64,000 nucleotides of DNA. It comes from Podocnemis expansa. Lineage: Eukaryota > Chordata > Testudines > Podocnemididae. A program made the translations under genes and the position numbers. The notes beneath the pieces were generated by a model. It had not been told where the DNA came from. It searched no databases and was given only the letters and a program-made list of their open reading frames with translations. The DNA lies in assembly GCA_007922195.1 (NCBI GenBank), contig ML682120.1:105688-169687 (forward strand), given 5' to 3'. Below, piece after piece: positions 1-12,165 of the stretch (its first letter is position 1; every line of letters starts with the position of its first letter).

Positions 1-1169
1 ATCAAGTTCTTTGTATTGCTTCCTTGCAATCAGAGTGGGGAAGTACTGCCTATCTAGGGTGCCCAGTCTGGTCTATATAGTCTTCCAGGTTTCTTGGTGG
101 GAGCACAAACTGTTGTTACTTAAGTTTTCAGAAGAAACCTAGCCAAAAATTAACCCAGAGCTTTTTGTTGCTGACAATAGGTGGCAGAAGTGGTACATAC
201 CATCTTAATGTATGTTGTGGTGATTAACCACTATGCTTAATTTACTGCTTGGGGCAAGTCAGAATTGTATCTAGGTTAGAGATGCGCAAATAATGGATTA
301 TTTTTCTCATCTGCTAGCAAGTCTCAAAAATCCAAAAGATAAAATAAAAATGTTGGCGATTGAATCAAAAATAATTTTTTAAAAATGTTTTCGGCAAGTA
401 AATAAAGTCTGGTCCAATGGAACATTTGGTTTCACCTGAATTTAAACTTTAATTTAGGTTGCAAGCCTTTTTTGGCATTTTAATTTTTTTTAAAAAGGAA
501 GTTTCAAAAACAAAGGCCATTATGAAAAAAATCAAATTAAATATTTTGATTTTTGAGGGGCTGGGGGAGGATTTTTGTTGCATTTTTTTCCTCCCTGAAC
601 TATAACAAACAATCTGTGAAATTGGCATGTATCAGTGAAATATTCTGATATAGCTGAATTGACATTTTCTGTGGAAAATTAGTTTTGTTTGAATTTTTTC
701 ATCCAGCCCTACTTTAGTTTACCCTTTATTCTAATCTGTCCTCCCTCCTGACTTCATTTGGGGGCAGGTGCAGTTTTAGAAAGCCTGGAATGGTAAGTAT
801 GGAGGACTATGACATTCCCAGAATTGTGGGATTGATCTGTGGCTGGAACTGAACGTCATACCGAAAAGACTTCCCAGAATCTACCCAAGTGGTGAATTTA
901 ACGCTCTCTATGCAGCTGGTCAAGTCTTCCTATGGCTGTGTGTCCATATGTAGGTGGGCAGATGGTGTTTTTATCCAAATATCCATTTTGACCATGTCAT
1001 GCCAATCAGGTCAAAGGATGACTCAAGGCTTGCACTGAGCAGCTTCAACCATCTTTCCCTATGAAGACAACATTTATTTCCTAGCATCATACTCTTGCTC
1101 ATGTGCCTACACAGTCCCTATTATATTACTGTGTATTATGTTTATTCTGCTCTAGCCTGTGTATTTCAG
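1..1169. other. AT-rich non-coding stretch, no gene seen
   Basis: The stretch is AT-rich with several short poly-A and poly-T runs. I see no conserved reading frame, no recognisable repeat boundary and no CBP-type exon 1. It lies upstream of a decayed CBP exon 2 and may contain the remains of that gene's intron. Confidence 0.5.
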
Positions 1170-1282
1170 ATTTACCTCCATTGCAGAAAAGTGGTCTTGC
1201 TCAGACAAGGGTTAACAGGCAAAGCTATGCACAATGAAGAACATGATATGACACCCTTTGTTAACAGCTGCAGTGAGCCATG
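1170..1282 (+). pseudogene. Decayed corneous beta-protein exon-2 relic
   Basis: A splice-acceptor-like TTTCAG at 1164-1169 is followed by ATTTACCTCCATTGCAG, which aligns with the start of coding exon 2 in the CBP copies at 56250 and 37559. The base run that is AAAGATG in those copies reads AAAAGTGG here, so the start codon is lost. Further matches follow: GCTATGCAC (as in the 56.3-kb copy) and GCAGTGAGCCATGAGTTA, which corresponds to the AATGAGCC-TGTGTTA that encodes the N-terminal Asn-Glu-Pro-Cys-Val segment. Homology fades after about 1282, before the beta-sheet core. I see no open frame across it. It is a non-functional fragment of a family member, upstream of and co-oriented with the other plus-strand copies. 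Confidence rests on order and spacing of short matches, not on protein. Confidence 0.6.
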
Positions 1283-2239
1283 AGTTAGGAGTGCCCCAAT
1301 TTGAGAGTAGTGCTTTTCTCACCAGGGTGCAGTGAGCCCCCATTTTCTGGCACAGCCCCTGAGTCTGCACAGGCGGCTTTCAGTTATGTGGCCAGAAACT
1401 GCTTGAGACACTCCAGTTGCTAGCTTGCAAGTGGACCTGTGTGAGACCTGTGTGAGAAGGAAAGACAGAGAGGTGGCAAGATGAGGCCCGCCTGGTTGCT
1501 GTAGCTGTAAGCAGAGCAGAGATGCCAGTGTGGGTGCCTCTGGCCACAGCTGCTGGCTGGCTCCACAGCTGCAGCAAAGAAATTCACACTGCTGCCTGCA
1601 TGGCCATCCTTAGGGCCACCCTAGCCCACCTGGGCCCACTTGTGGCTACATCCTTGCTTCCCACTTCTGGTTGTCATGACATTACTGAAACCAAATGAAA
1701 GCAATTTCCCTCAGGAAAGTAAATTGGACTCCTTAATAACATGCAATCAGCCACTTATTTTGTTCATTCAATTCCTTGGGTTCATATGCTTTTGGGAGTT
1801 CATACACTTACTTCCACATACTCAGCATTGTCTTCCCACTAGCCCAAACTGGAGGCCATGTTAAAAGCAGCACAAATACTCATAGATTAAGTAAGATCCA
1901 GGAAATGGAAAGATACAGATTTGTAGAGAAGTTTATGGGCAATGGGCTTTAGAAGTGCAAAGTGTCCAACACTTCACCTAAACTTGTTATGTGCTCAAAA
2001 AAACAGGCTGAGCTGAGCCTTTCTCACACTTTTTAGCTTAGGTGTATGATTGTTTCTTTTAATTGCTTCCTAGATTAGGCCTATCCTTACAATCAGCATT
2101 ATCCTAACATTTTCTGGAGTAACAAAAAAAATGTAATTTAAGGTTGCTTAAAATGTGACGTGATTGTCCACTTGTACAGCTGCAAAAGAGAGAGAAGAAC
2201 CTTGTGTATAAAATGCATCTCCTTATAATAAGGATAATT
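1283..2239. other. Non-coding stretch, no gene seen
   Basis: I see no conserved frame. Short open frames here have no family signature. Confidence 0.4.
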
Positions 2240-2597
2240 GGCTGTAGTCTCTATTGTGTTCACACAGCACTCTTTTTCGAAACAACAGAGGTTGTTTCGA
2301 AATAAGAAATACCCTGTTCACATGACACATGGTTGTTTCGAAGCAATGGCGTTGTTTCGAAACAACTTAAACCCCGTGTGGGGACGAAACAATGCCATCC
2401 GAACATGTTGTTTCGAAACAACAGTGACTTGTTTCAAAATAACTGTTGCCTGAAACTGCTATTTCACTTTGAGCTTTTTTCCTTAATTTGAATTAACAGT
2501 TAATTCGAATTAAGTTCTTTCGAAATAAGGCATTATTTCGATACAAGTTGTTTCAACACAACTTGTATCGAAATAATGCCTGTGTGTGAACACAGCC
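2240..2597. mobile_element. Foldback DNA element (TTCGAAA family), copy 1
   Basis: It starts GGCTGT with TGTGTTCACACAG shortly after, and ends TGTGTGTGAACACAGCC, which is the inverted complement. The interior is made of repeated GTTGTTTCGAAACAAC-type palindromes and TTAATTCGAATTAA. It is the same family as the elements at 33.4, 47.2 and 54.7 kb. A clean 3-bp target duplication is not evident for this copy. No transposase is encoded. Confidence 0.75.
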
Positions 2598-2968
2598 TAT
2601 TACAGCCCTGAAAAAATAGGGCCTAGACTCTGCAGTATTTTCTTCTGCACTATATACTCTTCTCACTCACATTTACACTAATCCTACATCATCCTATTGC
2701 CCTCTGCTTTTCTTCCACCTCCTGCCCTTCTTTTCTGTTGATACATACTCGGGCCAAATATCACCATTTTATGGAGGACCAGTTCCCAGTCAATGCTCTA
2801 CTCAAGTCCCACACAAGCCTTGAAGTGAAATGAAAATTAGGCTCCTTAAAGAGCTATCGGGACTGTGCATACTGTTCCCAGTGGAGTGGACTTCACCCTT
2901 ATAATAATTGTCTCAATATTCACATGACTGATGAGCAATTCTTCTTCCTGGAGAGGTGCATTTATAGC

Positions 2969-2970
<2 letters not shown>

Positions 2971-3025
<55 letters not shown>

Positions 3026-3027
3026 TC
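2971..3027. repeat. (CTTT)n microsatellite
   Basis: About 14 uninterrupted CTTT units lie directly before a CR1 fragment. Confidence 0.97.
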
Positions 3028-3045
3028 ACTGAACTGCAAAGATGT

Positions 3046-3627
3046 TTAAGTATTACCAGCAGATCAAGGGATGTGATCATTCCCCTCTATTTTGCACTGG
3101 TGAGGCCACATCTAGAATATTGTGTTCAGTTTTGGGCTCCCCACTACAAAAAGTACAGGGATATGCTAGAGAGAGTTCAGAGGAGGGCAACCAAAATGAT
3201 TTAAGGGCTGGAGCACAAGCCCTATGAGGAAAGACTGAAAGCATTAGGCTTATTTAGTCTGCAGAAGAGAAGATTGAGGGGGGATTTGATAGCAACCTTC
3301 AACTACTTGAAGGGTTGCTCCAAGGAGGATGGAGCTCGACTGTTCTCGGTAGTAACAGAGGACAGAACGAGGAGCAATGGTCTCAAGTTGCGGTTAGGGA
3401 GGTCGAGGCTGGATATTAGAAAAAGCTTTTTTACTAGGAGAGTGGTGAAGCCTTGGAATGAGCTCCCAAGGGAAGTGGTGGTGGCGTCTCCATCTTTGGA
3501 GGTGTTTAAGGCCCGGCTGGACAAAACCATGACTGGGATGCTTTAGTGGGAGTGGTCCTGCCTCTGGCAGGGGGTTGGACTAGATGACCTATGAGGTCCC
3601 TTCCAACCCTATGATTCTATGATTCTA
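3046..3627 (+). mobile_element. CR1 LINE, 5'-truncated 3' end
   Basis: This fragment encodes the C-terminal end of the CR1 reverse-transcriptase protein. The open frame at 3274-3546 carries [20 protein letters not shown] and ends [20 protein letters not shown], matching the ends of the two longer CR1 copies in this window. The short CR1 3' UTR follows and ends at the CR1 octamer-type repeat CTATGATTCTATGATTCTA (3609-3627). The RT catalytic region is missing, so the copy is dead on arrival. It lies immediately 3' of a CTTT microsatellite. Confidence 0.93.
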
Positions 3628-3631
3628 AGTG

Positions 3632-3712
3632 CTACCCTTGGAAAAACCTAGTGTCTGATAAGGTGGGATTTTCTCCCATGAAAAGTTCATGCAACAAAAC
3701 AAATTTGTTAGT
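3632..3712 (+). mobile_element. Penelope-like element tail fragment
   Basis: It contains the tail signature seen at all Penelope-like copies here: CTGATAAGGTGGGATTTTCTCCCATGAAA, then TTCATGCAA and TTTGTTAGTCTTTAA. The first G of the usual CTGATGA box is altered. It abuts a foldback element on the right. Confidence 0.7.
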
Positions 3713-3717
3713 CTTTA

Positions 3718-5214
3718 AATATGTCCACACACAGCTTTTAAATTGAAATAATGCTGATCATTTCGATTTAAAAATTCTTAGGTCCACACGACATTTCCTT
3801 ATAGCGAAATGACGAGCTCCATCATTTCACTATAAAGAGAGTCATACTGATATAATAAAACCTAGTTTTATATTGATATGACATTTAAATCCAAACAGTT
3901 ATATTGATATAACACTGTACGGATGTGTAATATCGATATAACAGTTATATTGATTTAAACACTGATTAGACCTTCCTCCAAGGGTGCATGGCACCCCGAA
4001 AGGAAGGGCCAGCATTCAGCACCCTGGCTGCAGGGAGGTGGAAGGGACCCCCCCACGCTTGCTTCCTCAGCCCTAGGGGTGCGGTGGTAAGGGACCCTGC
4101 ATGCCCAGCATCCAGCACAGAAGCCAGGCAGTGGGGAAGGGATCTCCGCCCACTCTGCTCCCTGAGTGCTAGCCTGGGACTCGGGGAACGGATCCCTACA
4201 CACCCAGATCCCCAAGCGCTCACTGGGCGGCAGTGGAAAGGATACTGTGCTCCCAGCTTCCCCTGCACTGGCCAGGCTGCGGGGGAAGGCAAGCAAGCCG
4301 GGCAGCAGGGAAGGGATCCCCTGTGCTCTGTGCTCCCACTGCTACCTGGGCAATGGAGAGAAGAGTTCCTCATGCCTGCCTGCAGGCGCACTTGCTGGTG
4401 CTGGCAGAAGCAACCCCCAGGCTGGCTAAAGCCATGCTAGTCAGGCTGCAGGGAATGCCCCTCCAGCTCCTAGTGCACTTCCTGGGTGGCGGGGGAGATG
4501 GGACCCCCACACCCAGCTTTTGGTGTGTGGGGAGAGCTGGGCTGGAGCCGTATGCTGGGGTGTCTTCCCTGCCCACGGCCAGCCCAGGAGAAGACACTGG
4601 GGGGGTGCATTCCTTGCCAGCAGTCAGCTCTGCAGAAGTGGCCCATGGGGGTGCGTTCCTCGCGGGCAGGCAGTGGGGAAGAAGCTGCCAACAGAGGTGC
4701 TGTTTCCCACAGGCGGCCAGCTCTGCAGGAGCCGCCAGCCCAGGTTTGTTCCCTGCGGGTTGCTAGCAAGGATGGAGCCACGTGTGAGGGTGCGTTCCCC
4801 ACGTGTGGCCAGCTGGGCTAGAGCGGGGGCTGGGGTCCCTGTCCCCAGCCAGTGGACAGGAACCCCATTGCTCTCTCCAGCCCAATGTGGCTGGGGGTGT
4901 GTGTGAAGGCACCTTTGGGGCTGCTGGCCCCAGGTGCTGAAGGGCTGGTCTTCGTCCTAGGGTGCTTGGCACCCTGGGAGGAAGGTCAACCCTTGTCAGT
5001 TGACATGGCCACACTGGATCAATTTGAACAACTGGGTTCAAATTGACCCTGACTTTGATGTCAAACGAGGTTTGACGAATTCGTAATCAGCTTTCATCAA
5101 TTTGAATTGAGGAGGTCCTCAGTTCGAATTGATGAAAGCAGGTATGTCCATGCACTTAATTGAATTTAAATTGATAACAATCAATTCTACTTCTGCTCTA
5201 AGTGTAGACACACC
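3718..5214. mobile_element. Foldback DNA element with GC-rich core, copy 2
   Basis: Left end TATGTCCACACAC and right end GTGTAGACACACC are inverted complements. The outer arms are AT-rich (ATTTCGATTTAAA, TTCGAATTGATG) and enclose a core of about 1 kb (3970-4990) that is very GC-rich. The core holds many overlapping open frames on both strands, which is what GC-rich sequence gives by chance. None resembles a transposase or a host protein. The same layout occurs at 19.57-20.74 kb, whose core ends share the 'TTCCTCC-agggTGCaTGGCACCC' edge seen here at 3970-3995. Confidence 0.75.
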
Positions 5215-6728
5215 AAAGGAGATTCACTGCAAAAAAAACTTCATTCATGCAGAGTTACAGATCCTTAACACTGTCTCAGACCTTCCCAGACTGCAGTGGG
5301 CAGCCAAACATATATATCCAATACCTACAAAATAAGGAATTATTGCCCACCCAACCTTACCTTGCTGCATTTAACATGATTAAGCTAGGCAAAGTATTGT
5401 AGGGCACTAGCTGTCACTTCCTAAGGCTGATGTCATGTGAGTACTTCACCCTGCCCTGCCTGCCCCTTGCAAATTGCCCCAGGTTTCCGCCCTTGGCGTT
5501 GCATTCACACACTGATGTTAACCTTGCCTGTCCCGCATGCTACACCAGCACCCCAGTGTGTCAGTCCTGTGAGATGCACCACCATACTCCTCTAAGGTGA
5601 CCAAATAGCAACTGTGAAATATCTGAATGGGGGTGGTGGATAATGGGCACTTATCTAAGAAAAGCCCCCTAAAAATCAGGACATCTGATCATCCAATCTC
5701 CCTCTGGTTTAGTCAGGGATTATCTGAAGTTGATGTTCCAGAATGTTTTGTTAGGATAAGGATGAAAGGGTGATAAATATAAGGTCATTCAGAGTTTGTC
5801 CTGATTAAGAAAACTGAATTTGGCTCAGGTTTAGCTAGGCTGTACTACTAAAACCACATCTAAATTTGGCCCTTTTCCCGACTTAGCTAAACCTCAGCTA
5901 AACTCAACAATTTCTGAAGCCTTCAGAGTTTGGCCCACACTTTTTCCGTTTACTCTGTCCGCTCTTCTATATGTGCTTAGGAGTGTTACAGGCCTTTACT
6001 CTCTCTTAGGGATTCACCGAGGCACTGCAAACCAGGAGAGATTACTGAGACTGTGTTCCTCGTGACAGCTCTAAATCTCTCCATGCAGGTGTGTCTAGCT
6101 TGATGCAAGGAGCCTATGGTGACTGATACATCTATCTGGGGAACCATTTTGACATTGTGATATTCCAGTCAAGACAACAGGATGTCTTCTGCTCAAACTA
6201 AGTATCTTCAGATGGCAAAGGATATTTCTCTGCTTTATTTGTTTACATGTTTGGAGTTTGTTGAAAGAGCACAACTGCAGCCTTATTAGCATAAATTATC
6301 CTTAAATTAGGTGGGGTGTTTGTGAGGATGCCCTGGGCAATAACACTCATCATCAGAGATATTCTGAGGCTTCCTCATAACGAAAGAGTTCAAAATGCCT
6401 CCCATTCATTTATGCATGCAAAGTATGGAACTATTAGAATAGTAATAATATGTTACTGGAGGTAGACTCCCTAGCTATGAGTAAGAATTTCCTTTTAAAT
6501 CATAAATATTAAAGACACACTTGTCATTCCCGTAATAATGTTCTCTGCCACCTCAGAATTCAGGATTATTTTGTTTTGTTTTTTTCAAAGTTACTATGCA
6601 TTTGTTTTAATAAAAATGTCTTTCAAGATTTATTGGCCAGATCTCTGGATGGGGTAAATCATTGTGAATCTTAATAAAAAATGACACTATGTTGCTTTAC
6701 CTCAGGGGAGGATCTGAGCCTATATTAA
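5215..6728. other. Non-coding stretch, no gene seen
   Basis: No conserved frame or repeat that I can identify. Ordinary AT-rich intergenic DNA. Confidence 0.4.
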
Positions 6729-6804
6729 CAAAAAAAAAAAAACCAAAAACCAAAAACAAAACAAAACAAAACAAAAACAAAAAACAGGGAAAAAAAAACC
6801 CTCA
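6729..6804. repeat. A-rich simple repeat (CAAAA)n
   Basis: A poly-A run is followed by CAAAA/AAAC units and a second A run. Confidence 0.9.
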
Positions 6805-6825
6805 GACACTCCAGTTCTATCAGGT

Positions 6826-7000
6826 TTCAAAGGGGTAGCCATGTTAGCCTAGTTCAGTAAAATAAACAAGTAGTTCTGTGGTGCTTAAAGACAGAAATTT
6901 ATTTATTGCTTGAGCTTTCATGGCAGAAGCTGATGCATTAAATGCATTTGTTAGTCTTTAAGTGCCATAGGACTCCTTGTTTCTCTGTTCTTTCAGGGTG
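6826..7000. mobile_element. Penelope-like tail foldback fragment
   Basis: The left half reads as the minus-strand tail (CAAAGGGGTAGCCATGTTAG at 6830, then GAGCTTTCATGGCAGAA). The right half reads as the plus-strand tail (TTTGTTAGTCTTTAAGTGCC, then AGGACTCCTTG). The two halves meet near 6926, giving the minus-then-plus layout seen in the larger copies of this family. Confidence 0.7.
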
Positions 7001-7764
7001 CTCCTTTTCCTCTCTATGGTATCATAAAAGTACACTCTGCCTTTTTAGACACATCTTCAGATTTGCTTTCCCTCTGTCTCTGCTGCCAGCTTGAGACTGG
7101 GATGTCTTCATTAGGAAGAATAAAAAATCGGAACCAGCATTTTCAAAAGTGACAGTGATTTTGCACACCTCATTAGACACACTTTACACTTCATATTGTC
7201 TTTTGTTTCTCATGTTTCCCTGATTATAGGAAACTCTGTGTGAGATGAATTTAAATAGGTTTGAAACCATTCTATGGATGATGGGCAGACTTGCTGAAAA
7301 AGAGGGGTCTTGTGGTCTCTCTTAAAGGTGCTCAGGCTCTAGATCAGATTAACTTCCATGCAAACCCTTTCTTTGTATCTCCCTGTCTCTTCAGCGGCTG
7401 AACTTTCACCAGTCTAAAGTATATTGTTTAGATTTCCTGCCTCTCTTGGAGTCACCAGGAGGCAGTGCCTTAAGCATGGTGGACATAAATCATCAAAGGA
7501 CAGGACCACTCTGTTGGCTTTCAAGTATTAGATCCAGGATTTATCTGAGTGAGGCCATTGTTTTTGTTCCAGATGAGTACAGCCAGGAATTAAAATCTGA
7601 ATTCAGAAAAGGGAGACAGGAATCTAAGTCACAGCTTTGGCACCTAAACTAACTCAATATCTTATGTTCCAATATAAATGCTCCCTGGGCACCTACAGTT
7701 CTGCTGTTGGGCATGCACACTGCTTCTGGAGCAGGTAGTGAGGGTGGCACTCACCTCCATGACT

Positions 7765-7985
7765 TTTCATCCAGTGGTTATCGCACTCATCTGGTATGCA
7801 AGAGAGTCAGATTCAATTCCCTTCTCAAGGCACAGGAGAGAAAGGATTTCAGAAGAGTCTTCTATCACTTCTGAGCTATGGGACATTCTGATGTGGGACT
7901 CCCTCTGTCTCTTCTGTTGAAGGTGTTACACTGTGATTAAGTAATAAAAGAGAGCTTGGAACAGGGGTTCAGGACCCAAGGTCTC
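7765..7985 (+). mobile_element. tRNA-derived SINE, old copy
   Basis: A tRNA-like head carries an A-box-like CCAGTGGTTATCGCACTC and a B-box-like AGATTCAATTCCC about 35 bases later, followed by a non-tRNA body. There is no proper tRNA acceptor stem, so this is not a tRNA gene. The right edge is approximate. Family not identified. Confidence 0.55.
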
Positions 7986-8404
7986 TCACCTTCCTAGTGG
8001 CTGTCCAAATCACTAGAATTATGGAGTCATTCCCACTCATTTCTCTCTCTGGCCCATAAGTTCATTTGCGAATCTGTATCTTGCTTTTCATCTCCTATCT
8101 GTCTCTTCTTTTGTAGATATTTCTATTGGATTTGAAGTGGCCCACAGCTTCTAGATCCCATTGACAACCCCAGGAATCCTAGGTTCCCCTCCTCCCCCGA
8201 GAGCTGGATAAGCATTCAACAGCATACGAGCCATTGATTTCAGTTGGCAGTGCTACTCCAATTATGTTTCTTCAGGACAAATATGAAGAACTGGACTGCA
8301 AATGTCACAACAACAGGTGACGCTTAGCTCACTGCTCTTGAGTCTTTGCATGATAGACTCCCATGTTTCACTGCAGACACTAGCAAATATTTACTGCCAT
8401 GTCA

Positions 8405-8800
8405 CCTCACAAAGGAGTTAGATTCATAAACTTTGAGGTAAGAAGGGACCAGTATCACCATCTAATCTGATCTCCTGCACAATGCAGGTCACAGAACCCT
8501 GCCCTTCTAAGTTCTCTAATAAACTTCTAACCTATAACTGAGTTGTTATTAAAGTCCTCAAATCATGGTTTAAAGACTTTAAGGTACAGAGAGACCACCA
8601 GCAAATGAGCCATGTCCCCCACTACAGAAGAAGATGAAAAACAAACAAACAAACAAAAAAAACGAAGAGCCTTTGCCAATCTGCCCTTGGGAAAAATTCC
8701 TTCCTGACCCCAAATATGGTAATCATGTAAACCCAGAGCATGTGGGCAAGATGCACCAGCTAGACACCAAAGAAAGAATTCTCTGTAATAACTCAAAAAA
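8405..8800 (+). repeat. Old interspersed retroelement fragment, family not named
   Basis: The run GATTCATAAACTTTGAGG...AGAAGGGACCAGTATCACCATCTAATCTGA followed by CTCCTGCACAATGCAGGTCACAGAA and later TTCCTTCCTGACCCCAAAT looks like a repeat consensus common in sauropsid genomes, but I cannot name it from this window. It includes a CAAA simple run near 8640. Confidence 0.4.
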
Positions 8801-9830
8801 CACCCCATCTAATGTCCTATCTCAGGCCATTGACATATCCACGATTAATAGTCAAAGGGTCGGCATCAGGACCTGGCCACGTCTCTGTAACAAGACATAT
8901 TTCTGCAATGAACATAAGCATGAAACACACAGTACAGATTAGAGTAAGCAAAAGGCACATGTTTCAGGGGAATAGAGGCCCAGTGCTCAGATATCAAGGC
9001 AATGGGAATCATGTAGGAAAATCAATATAACAATAGATAACTAATGAGAAAGTGATGATGACGTGGTCCTTGTGTTTCCAGTTATAACTCTCTTTCCCTT
9101 TTATTGTTCTGGTTCTCCTTTTTCCTCTTACGTTCCATTATAACTGCCTTCTTTGAGCCCTCCTCAGCCTGAGAAGCCTTCCAGACCATATGAGGTCTAG
9201 GTCTCTAAAATGCACTTTTTTTGTGTGTGTGTAAAACCTTCACTGGTGACATTCTGCTGAGATCCTGCATCTTTTTGCTTGCACTATTATCATCTCTCCA
9301 CCACACCTGTCTTCTTGCCCTCTGTTTCCTGAGTCTTTCCTTCTACAGCTGCTAATTTTTTCCGATCGGGGTGTTGTTGCTGCTGGGACCGCAGGGCTGA
9401 GCCCCACCCATCTCTGGCTCTGCCCCAGCAGCAGCAGGGGCCAGATCGGGCTCTGTCTGCCTGACTCTGGCCAGCAGCAGCTGGGGCCACCTGCCACTGG
9501 CTTGCACTGGCTGGGGCTGGATCTGGGCCAGGCTTCTGGTGGGAGAAGCCCAATCCGATCCTGGATAGGGCCAAGGGGATGGGGTCATACAGCAGTAGAT
9601 GGGTCCCAAGCTCAGGCCCCAGCCCTGTTTACGGGCCAGTAATGGGCCTGCTTCCAGTTACAGGTTCAGACTCTGTCAGGAAGGCTGTCGTAATTTCATG
9701 GCAATTTACCTTCCCACTCTTTCATGCAACTGCTGATTTTCAACACCCATATGAAGTAAGTTGTTATTAGCTCATTACCTAGAAAAGAGATTGCTGATGC
9801 ACAGAGAGTAACTGAGTTGCCTGAGGTCAC
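8801..9830. other. Non-coding stretch with a GC-rich patch
   Basis: 9360-9640 is GC-rich with CAG/CTG-rich words and chance open frames on the minus strand. I see no protein family in them and no gene. Confidence 0.4.
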
Positions 9831-10500
9831 TTCATAAGTTGAGCCCTGCGTGGATACAAAAATGTAGATCCTCATCAGATCCGCATCCGCTCACTGATGG
9901 TATCTATCTGGTCCACAATCAGCATGCCAGGTTTTATCTACATCTGTAAGCACATCCACAACTGAGCTGGGCTTACAGTCAGCACTTTAGCCTTTGATTG
10001 GCACACTCCCCACATGGGTCCTTCTCACTTTTTCTTTCTCTTGTTTGTGGTTCTCATGCTGTGCTGTTGATCAGATTTCCTTGGCCACCAATGAAATCTT
10101 TGATTGACAGCACGGCATGTGAACTGCAAGCAAGAAAAGGAAGACATGGGCAAGGATGTCATGGGGCGTGAGCCAACCAAAGGCCAGCATGCTGACTGAC
10201 TGGCAGTAAGCAGTAACTCTCCAAGCCCCAGTCTGTTGTGACTGAGACTCTGATTGGCTGACAGACCACAATCAGAGCTGAGCCTACAATTGACTGAAGC
10301 ACTTTCTTGTCCCCATGTGTGATGCTGACACAGATCAGAGTGAGAGCTGCAGTGATGGATCGCATCCTGGGCAGATAAAAATAGGATCTGTATCCACAAG
10401 TCAGTTCACAGCAATTGGTTATCCATATCTGCATCCATGGATGTGGATACCCGTGGATCTTCACCAGATACCTGCAGATCTGGAGGGCTCTATTCATAAG
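9831..10500. mobile_element. hAT-like MITE with perfect 8-bp target duplication
   Basis: The element (9839-10492, 654 bp) starts TTGAGCCCT and ends AGGGCTCTA, near-perfect inverted ends. It is flanked by TTCATAAG at 9831-9838 and TTCATAAG at 10493-10500. An 8-bp duplication and TAGAG-like ends fit the hAT superfamily. The interior has GGATCCGCATCC-type words near both ends. No transposase is encoded. Confidence 0.85.
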
Positions 10501-10611
10501 CCATCAGAAAGACTGGGACTAAAATGCAGGGATGTTATTGTTAGTCTTATTATGTAAATTTTAACTTTAGCATTTCCTGGGAGCTACAACAGAAATTGTG
10601 GCTTACTGTCC

Positions 10612-10715
10612 AAACACAAGCAAGGAGTCCTGTGGTACTTTCAAAGACCAACACTTTTTTTTTTTTTTCATGAGCTTTCATTGGTTAAGTTCCACTTAGT
10701 CAGATGCCAGAAAGT
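10612..10715 (-). mobile_element. Penelope-like element tail fragment
   Basis: Minus-strand tail: AGGAGTCCTGTGGTACTTTC, a T run, CATGAGCTTTCA and CCACTTAGTCAGATGCC. The last part is the reverse complement of a CTGATGA-like box with one change. Confidence 0.7.
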
Positions 10716-10879
10716 AGAAAACTTAACTTACAGTATGGGAAGGAAAGATAAATCCTGTGATTACACTTCACTGCATTATGTCAGATTACTTCAGCAAATC
10801 AAAGAAGTTACATAAATTCAGACTGTATGGAACAACATACCAGAAAATGGTGAGGTTGAGAGAGATGAGAATCCCATTA

Positions 10880-11760
10880 TAAACCAGCTGTGGCCAAACT
10901 GCAGCTCAAGAGCTGCATGTGGCTCTGGAAAGAAAAAGTGCATCTTGCAAAAGAGCATGGCTGGGAGGTGCGGCATGGTCAGAGACAATGAGGAGAAGTG
11001 CAGCATGGTCAGGGACAGCAGAGAGGCAGTGTAATGGTAAGAGACGGCAGGAAACCACAGTATTGTCGGAGCCAGCAGGGAAGCAGCAGCATGGTCAGGG
11101 ATGGCAGGGAACCAGCCACATGGTCGGGTTGGGGAAGGAGTGCAGCATGGTCAGGAAAGCCGCGGCATGTTTAGATTTTCTCATAGGCCTTAATGCAGTT
11201 TACTCTTTGTTAAAATAAAATTGTATTTTACAAAGTTCTAAACATGATGTGGAATACTAAGAAATGAAAATATGATGGAGAAACATTTAAAACTGAATGT
11301 AGATTAATTTTAATTTTTGACACAACTTACTACTGTGAAGCATTGTCTTCCATAATGAAATTTGTTAAATTGAAACATTGTGCAATACTTAGAGATCAGC
11401 ATCTGAGAGAGCTTTTATATACTGCATTGACAAGTTACTGCCCAGATTTAAAAAAAAAACAAAAAAACAACACAAAATAACTTGCCATTAGCCTGCAGTG
11501 TTTTACATCCAGTGACAGCTAAGTTTTTACTGTATAGGCCTAGTTTTCATGGTAACCTTAAGTAATTATTAGACTCTGACATTAGTAGGATCAATATTTG
11601 CCCTCTTTTTACAATAAAATTAAAGTCTGCAATGAATTTTAAATTTATTACTTTTGGAGTACATAAAAATATGTAGTTATATTCCGCAGTGTGGCTCTCG
11701 AAGGTTTAATAACTGACTTGAGTGTTCTTGAGTTCCCCGAGTTTGGTCATCTCTGTAAAC
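10880..11760. mobile_element. hAT-like MITE (CAGCTGTGGCCAAACT ends)
   Basis: Left end CAGCTGTGGCCAAACT (10885) and right end GTTTGGTCATCTCTG (to 11755) are imperfect inverted repeats. TAAAC directly flanks both sides (10880-10884 and 11756-11760). Near the left end are reiterated CATGGTCAGGGA-type words (10973-11160). No coding capacity seen. Confidence 0.65.
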
Positions 11761-12079
11761 AGTGCATATTTATAATGGACACATGCACTTTCCAAACAGG
11801 TTAAATATGGGGGTTAAGTTTAAATCTTATTGTGCAAACTAGTTCTGTGCAGCAGCAGAATATGTAACTTTGGCTTCTAAAAACTTGTGATTCAGCACTA
11901 CATGCTAACAGATAAGCTGACAATACTCTTTTGGGAAAAGAAAAACCTCCAAAGATGTCAAATGTCACAGCTCACTTGCCGTCAGAAAAGTTGTACCTGT
12001 TTATAACAGCTGAGGGGTTGGATCTAAATCTAAGCTGAACCCCTAAGAATTCAGGAATTTCCAAACCACATTAGCCCAT
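11761..12079. other. Non-coding stretch, no gene seen
   Basis: No conserved frame or identifiable repeat. Confidence 0.35.
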
Positions 12080-12165
12080 AAATATATTAGTCTTTAAGTG
12101 CCACAGAACTCCTTGTTTGTTTGTTTTACTGAACTAGACTAACATGGCTGTCCCTTTGGATATTA
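12080..12165 (+). mobile_element. Penelope-like element 3' tail
   Basis: It reads ATTAGTCTTTAAGTGCCACA, AACTCCTTGTTTG and ACTAGACTAACATGGCTGTC, the terminal part shared by all copies here. The CTGATGA box is missing. Confidence 0.8.

Noticed and set aside
2971..3027. Regular short repeats as a possible CRISPR array
   Set aside because: It is a pure tetranucleotide microsatellite without spacers; the genome is a vertebrate's.
3955..4906. Many overlapping open frames of 75-177 codons on both strands
   Set aside because: They lie in the GC-rich core of a foldback element, occur in all frames, and show no conserved family or agreement with the sister copy at 19.8-20.5 kb.
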